Assembly: GCF_030315685.1 (NCBI RefSeq)
Contig: NZ_JASXSI010000026.1
Location: 1-64,000 of the forward strand
Direction: 5' to 3'
DNA length: 64,000 bases
Source of the DNA: Gordonia sp. ABSL11-1
GTDB lineage: Bacteria; Actinomycetota; Actinomycetes; Mycobacteriales; Mycobacteriaceae
A program made the translations under genes and the position numbers. The notes beneath the pieces were generated by a model. It was not told the DNA's origin. It made no database searches and saw only the letters and a list, made by a program, of their open reading frames with translations. Positions 59,990 through 64,000 of the stretch are shown here, piece by piece. Position 1 is the first letter of the stretch. Every line of letters begins with the position of its first letter.

Positions 59990-61051
59990 GTGGCCAGCCC
60001 TGCCGACGACGCCCCTGAGACGCGGTTCCCGGAACCGCAGGAACTCGACGCCGCGGCCGCGGCCGCCGTCGCCGCGTTCGAGGCGGCCGCCGACCTCGAC
60101 GACCTGGCACAGGCCAAGACGGCGCACCTCGGTGATCGATCACCCATCGCCCTTGCTCGTCGCGCCCTCGGCAGCATCCCGAAGGATCAGCGTTCGGCGG
60201 GCGGCAAGCTCGTCAACGAGGTACGCGGACGGGTCAGCGCGGCATTCGATCTCCGCACGACGGCGCTGCAGGCCGAACGAGATGCTGCTGTCCTGGTCGC
60301 CGAGTCCGTCGACGTCACGCTGCCCAGTGGACGCCGCCGCGTCGGAGCCCGTCACCCGATCACGGTGATTGCCGAACAGGTCGCCGATGTGTTCGTCGGC
60401 ATGGGCTGGGAGATCGCCGAGGGACCCGAGGTCGAGACCGAACACCACAACTTCGACGCACTCAATTTTCTGCCGGACCATCCGGCGCGATCGATGCAGG
60501 ACACCTTCTACATCGCACCGGAGGGATCGCGGCAGGTGCTGCGCACCCACACCTCGCCGGTGCAGGTGCGCTCCATGCTCGACCGTGAACTGCCGATCTA
60601 TGTCGCCTGCCCGGGACGCACCTTCCGCACCGATGAACTCGACGCCACCCACACCCCGGTCTTCCACCAGATCGAGGGATTGGCGGTCGACAAGGGGCTC
60701 ACCCTGGCGAATCTGCGCGGCACCCTCGAGGTGTTCGCGCGGGCGCTCTTCGGCCCCGACACCACGACGCGGATGCGGCCGAGCTATTTCCCGTTCACCG
60801 AACCGTCGGCCGAGGTCGACGTCTGGTTCCCCGCCAAGAAGGGCGGTGCCGGTTGGGTGGAATGGGGCGGCTGCGGCATGGTCAACCCGAATGTCCTGAG
60901 GGCCAACGGTATCGACCCGGACGTGTACACAGGCTTCGCATTCGGCATGGGCCTGGAACGCACCCTGCAGTTCCGCAACGACATCTCCGACATGCGTGAC
61001 ATGGTCGAAGGTGACATCCGTTTCACCGTGCCGTTCGGTCCCGCGGTCTGA
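59990..61051 (+). CDS. pheS: Phenylalanyl-tRNA synthetase alpha subunit
   Basis: 353 aa class-II synthetase subunit. The N-terminal coiled-coil tRNA-binding arm precedes the catalytic core with HPITVIAEQVADVF, motif-2-type LRTHTSPVQVRSM, FHQIEGLAVDKG and motif-3 region GFAFGMGLERTLQFRNDI (in parts). Forms an alpha2beta2 enzyme with PheT. Starts at GTG 59990 with GAGGAGAA upstream. Length normal. Leads directly to pheT 74 nt on. Confidence 0.96.
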   Translation: MASPADDAPETRFPEPQELDAAAAAAVAAFEAAADLDDLAQAKTAHLGDRSPIALARRALGSIPKDQRSAGGKLVNEVRGRVSAAFDLRTTALQAERDAAVLVAESVDVTLPSGRRRVGARHPITVIAEQVADVFVGMGWEIAEGPEVETEHHNFDALNFLPDHPARSMQDTFYIAPEGSRQVLRTHTSPVQVRSMLDRELPIYVACPGRTFRTDELDATHTPVFHQIEGLAVDKGLTLANLRGTLEVFARALFGPDTTTRMRPSYFPFTEPSAEVDVWFPAKKGGAGWVEWGGCGMVNPNVLRANGIDPDVYTGFAFGMGLERTLQFRNDISDMRDMVEGDIRFTVPFGPAV

Positions 61052-61125
61052 CCGGCCGCCGCGGTCCCCGTCACCGGTGACAGACCACCCGAGCAGAAAT
61101 CGATCGATGAAAGTAGTTGGTTGAC

Positions 61126-63627
61126 GTGCGTGCCCCCCAGTCCTGGTACACCGAGGTGCTCCGCCAAGGAGACCCGCAGTGGTCGGCGACCACCGAGGAG
61201 ATAGACCGGGGTTTCGTCCGGGTCGGCTTCGAGATCGAGGACATCGACCCGTTCCCGGAGATCACCGGGCCCCTGGTGATCGGCCGGGTCGAGACCATCG
61301 AGGAACTGACCGAGTTCAAGAAGCCGATCCGCTTCTGCACGGTCGAGGTGGGGGAGAGTGAACCGCGCGGAATCGTCTGTGGTGCACGCAATTTCGCCGA
61401 AGGTGACCTCATCGTCGCGGCCCTGCCCGGAGTCGTGCTGCCCGGACCGTTCGAGATCGCGTCACGCAAGACCTACGGACGGATCTCCGACGGCATGATC
61501 TGTTCGGTGTCCGAACTCGGCATCGGCCAGGATCACATCGGGATCCTGGTCCTCGCTCCGGGCACCGCCGAACCGGGTGCGGATGCCCGGGAGGTCCTCG
61601 GCCTCGACGACACCGCGATCGACATCAACGTCACCCCCGACCGCGGGTACGCCTTCTCGGTGCGCGGACTCGGCCGTGAACTCGCGGGGAGCTTCGGCGT
61701 CCCGTTCGTCGACCCGGGTGCCGGTGCGGGTGCGCAATCCGATCCCGTGCACTCCGAACCGCCGGCCACCGGCACCGCGCAAGCGTGGCCGGTCGCGATC
61801 GCCGACGACTCGACGGCCACCCGCTACACCGCTCGCGTACTCACCGGCGTCGACGCGACCGCGGTCTCCCCGTGGTGGATGCAGAAGCGACTGATGGTCG
61901 CGGGCATCCGGCCGATCTCGGCCATCGTCGACGTCACCAACTACGTGATGATCGAACTCGGACAACCGCTGCACGCCTTCGACGCCGACAAGCTCACCGG
62001 CACGGTACGGGTCCGGCCGGCGGCGCCCGGCGAGAAGCTCACCACCCTCGACGGGGTGGAACGCACCCTCGACCCCGAGGACGAGGTCATCGCCGATGAC
62101 AACGGACCGATCGCACTCGCCGGGGTGATGGGAGGCGGCGCCACCGAGGTGGGCGACGCGACGACCTCGATCCTGCTCGAGTCGGCGACATTCGACCCCG
62201 TCCGCGTGTTCCGCACGGGCAAGCGGCACAAACTCACCTCCGAGGCGAGCAAACGATTCGAGCGGACCGTCGATCCCGAGATCACCGCGGTGGCCTCGGA
62301 TCGCGCCGCGCAGCTCATCATCGAGATCGCCGGTGGCACCGTCGCCTCCCCGCTCAGCGAGGCGCGAGTCGTCGCCGGAGAGCGTGTCGCCATCGACATC
62401 CCCGCCGACGACCCGGACCGCACGGCGGGCATCGACTATCCGGCCGGCACCACCGCGTCGCGACTGGCCGAGGTCGGATGCGTCGTCGACGGCACCGATC
62501 CGCTCCGCGTCACCCCGCCGTCCTGGCGGCCCGATCTGCGTCAGCGCGCGGATCTCGTCGAAGAGGTCCTGCGCCTCGAAGGTCTCGAGGACATCCCCGC
62601 CGTCGTGCCGCGCGCTCCGGCGGGCACCGGCCTCACCGCCGCCCAGCGTCGTCGGCGCAGCATCGGCCGGACGCTCGCTCTCGACGGCTATGTCGAGGTG
62701 CTGCCGTATCCGTTCATGCCTGCCGGCGTGTTCGACATCTGGGATCTGCCCGCCGACGACGAACGCCGACGGACCGTCGCGGTCCTCAACCCGCTCGAAT
62801 CCGAACGCCCCGAGCTGAACACCACGCTCCTTCCGGGACTGCTGGAGATGGCAGCGCGCAACATTGCTCGTGGTCAGCGGGATCTGTCGCTCTTCACCAT
62901 CGGTCAGATCGTGCTCGCCGGCGACCAGGTCACCTCCGTCGGCGCGCTCGACGTCACCCGGCGCCCCTCGGACGAGGAGATCGCCGCGCTCGACGTGTCG
63001 CTGCCGCGTCAGCCGCTGCACGTGGCCGTGGTCCTGACCGGCTTGCGCGATCCTGCCGGCCCGTGGGGACCCGGCCGCGCGGCCGACCACGTGGACGCGT
63101 TCGAGGCGGCGCGGGCGATCGGACGGGCCTCCGGTGTCGACGTCGAGCTGATCGCCGACGATCACCGCCCATGGCATCCGGGCCGGTGCGCCCGTGTCGT
63201 CGTCGAGGGCGCGACGGTCGGTCATGCGGGTGAACTGCATCCTGCGGTCCTGGAACGTGCCGGTCTCCCGAAGCGGTTGTGCGCGGTGGAGATCGACATC
63301 GACGCGGTGCCGCTCGAACAACGTCTGCCGGCACCGCGGGTCTCGCCGTTCCCGGCGGTTCTGCAGGATGTGGCCGTCGTCGTCGCGGACACCGTGGCCG
63401 CCGCCGAGGTCGAGGCCGCGTTGCGGGCGGGCGCCGGTGAGCTCCTCGAATCCATCGACCTGTTCGACGTCTTCACCGGCGATCAGGTCGGGGCGGGCAG
63501 CAAGTCACTGACCTTCGCGCTGCGTTTCCGCGCCGACGATCGCACACTGACCGAGGAGGAGGCCAACGAGGCCAAACTCGCCGCGGTCGCGCACGCGGGC
63601 GACCAGGTCGGTGCCCGCCTACGCTGA
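61126..63627 (+). CDS. pheT: Phenylalanyl-tRNA synthetase beta subunit
   Basis: About 833 aa. The tRNA-binding EMAP-like region comes first, then the B3/4 editing domain around residues 240-410 (ARVLTGVDATAVSPWWMQKRL, VTNYVMIELGQPLHAFDADKL), B5, the core beta domain, and the C-terminal FDX-ACB anticodon-binding domain (RVSPFPAVLQDVAVVV). It edits mis-charged Tyr-tRNA and completes the Phe-tRNA synthetase. GTG at 61126 is preferred over TTG 61117. Length normal. Confidence 0.96.
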   Translation: MRAPQSWYTEVLRQGDPQWSATTEEIDRGFVRVGFEIEDIDPFPEITGPLVIGRVETIEELTEFKKPIRFCTVEVGESEPRGIVCGARNFAEGDLIVAALPGVVLPGPFEIASRKTYGRISDGMICSVSELGIGQDHIGILVLAPGTAEPGADAREVLGLDDTAIDINVTPDRGYAFSVRGLGRELAGSFGVPFVDPGAGAGAQSDPVHSEPPATGTAQAWPVAIADDSTATRYTARVLTGVDATAVSPWWMQKRLMVAGIRPISAIVDVTNYVMIELGQPLHAFDADKLTGTVRVRPAAPGEKLTTLDGVERTLDPEDEVIADDNGPIALAGVMGGGATEVGDATTSILLESATFDPVRVFRTGKRHKLTSEASKRFERTVDPEITAVASDRAAQLIIEIAGGTVASPLSEARVVAGERVAIDIPADDPDRTAGIDYPAGTTASRLAEVGCVVDGTDPLRVTPPSWRPDLRQRADLVEEVLRLEGLEDIPAVVPRAPAGTGLTAAQRRRRSIGRTLALDGYVEVLPYPFMPAGVFDIWDLPADDERRRTVAVLNPLESERPELNTTLLPGLLEMAARNIARGQRDLSLFTIGQIVLAGDQVTSVGALDVTRRPSDEEIAALDVSLPRQPLHVAVVLTGLRDPAGPWGPGRAADHVDAFEAARAIGRASGVDVELIADDHRPWHPGRCARVVVEGATVGHAGELHPAVLERAGLPKRLCAVEIDIDAVPLEQRLPAPRVSPFPAVLQDVAVVVADTVAAAEVEAALRAGAGELLESIDLFDVFTGDQVGAGSKSLTFALRFRADDRTLTEEEANEAKLAAVAHAGDQVGARLR

Positions 63628-63642
63628 CGGGGACCCGTCACT

Positions 63643-63672
63643 GAATTGATTTGCATCAACATGCATAATGAT
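63643..63672. promoter_or_regulatory. Probable ArgR operator before argC
   Basis: The short pheT-argC gap is AT-rich, with the repeated block TTTGCATCAACATGCATAAT, containing two TGCAT units 10 nt apart. Actinobacterial ARG boxes upstream of argC have this form. It is the only AT-rich spot for several kilobases. Confidence 0.5.
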
Positions 63673-63675
63673 CGC

Positions 63676-64000
63676 ATGACGATCAAGGTGGCGGTTGCCG
63701 GCGCCAGCGGCTACGCGGGCGGAGAGATCCTTCGACTCCTCTGTGGGCATCCCCGACTGCGATCCGGCGACCTGGAGATCGGCGCGCTGACCGCGGGCGG
63801 CAATGCCGGGAGCACACTCGGTTCCCTCCATCCGCATCTGCTCCCGCTGGCCGACCGCGTGCTCGAGGAGACCACACCGGAGATCCTCGCTGGGCATGAC
63901 GTGGTGTTCCTCGGCCTGCCGCACGGGGCGTCGGGCGAGATCGCCGACGCTCTGTCACCGTCGACGCTGATCATCGACTGCGGTGCCGATCACCGGCTGG
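63676..64000 (+). CDS. argC: N-acetyl-gamma-glutamyl-phosphate reductase, 5' part
   Basis: The first 108 codons of argC, cut by the window edge. The N-terminal NAD(P) fold IKVAVAGASGYAGGEILRLL (residues 3-22) and the later VVFLGLPHGASGEIA with IDCGADHRL before the break match the family. It catalyses the third step of arginine synthesis. Positional orthologue of Rv1652. The start is ATG at 63676. The catalytic Cys is beyond the end of the window. Confidence 0.95.
   Translation, partial: MTIKVAVAGASGYAGGEILRLLCGHPRLRSGDLEIGALTAGGNAGSTLGSLHPHLLPLADRVLEETTPEILAGHDVVFLGLPHGASGEIADALSPSTLIIDCGADHRL

Noticed and set aside
61462..63321. 619-codon antisense frame inside pheT
   Set aside because: Shadow of pheT. 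The peptide is Asp/Arg/Gly-rich with no domain.

Overview
The window is high-GC DNA from an actinobacterium of the order Mycobacteriales, most likely Gordonia or a close relative. The right half keeps the gene order of Mycobacterium tuberculosis Rv1626-Rv1652: pdtaR, polA, rpsA, coaE-GrpB, a DUF402 gene, uvrB, a universal stress protein, a metallo-beta-lactamase-fold gene, uvrA, infC-rpmI-rplT, tsnR, pheS-pheT and argC. The genus is inferred from recognised families and gene order; no search was run.

Layout. (1) 0-4.9 kb: an MBL-fold hydrolase, a frameshifted DUF2945 gene, and a tight three-gene operon of ATP-grasp enzyme, putative papain-like hydrolase and DoxX-type membrane protein. (2) 5.0-16.6 kb: an accessory stretch ending at a tRNA-Leu. 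It holds a decayed amino-acid permease, a VOC protein, an MpaB-family protein, remnants of an integrated element (frameshifted HEAGH peptidase, zinc-finger protein, IS256-type transposase tail), then a redox/hydrolase group (alpha/beta hydrolase, TetR, a SARP regulator fused to a degenerate hydrolase domain, a flavin oxidase, an NmrA-type protein) and non-coding debris. (3) 16.6-31.4 kb: pdtaR, a complete branched-chain amino-acid ABC operon (livKHMGF), two paralogous GNAT genes, polA, an isopropylmalate-dehydrogenase-type gene and a glutamate-type ABC operon. (4) 31.4-35.1 kb: a putative nuclease-fold gene lying between two copies of one palindromic element, a methyltransferase, a frameshifted methyltransferase and a 2'-5' RNA ligase-like protein. 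(5) 35.2-43.1 kb: rpsA, an AztD-like zinc chaperone under a Zur/Fur-like palindrome, coaE, and four tandem genes for small secreted two-cysteine proteins of unknown function. (6) 43.3-64 kb: DNA repair (uvrB, uvrA), a HelR/HelD-like RNA polymerase recycling factor, an unusual DoxX protein with a long amphipathic repeat tail, the IF3-L35-L20 operon, tRNA-modification and phenylalanyl-tRNA synthetase genes, and the start of the arginine pathway (argC).

The best candidates for undescribed biology are the four-gene secreted family (40.1-42.5 kb), the ATP-grasp/papain-like/DoxX operon (1.1-4.9 kb), and the palindrome-flanked nuclease-like gene (31.4-32.5 kb). A recurrent TANNNT box 6-7 nt before the start codon marks at least ten genes as probably leaderless. 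Several genes carry single-base frameshifts; from sequence alone I cannot tell true decay from assembly errors.
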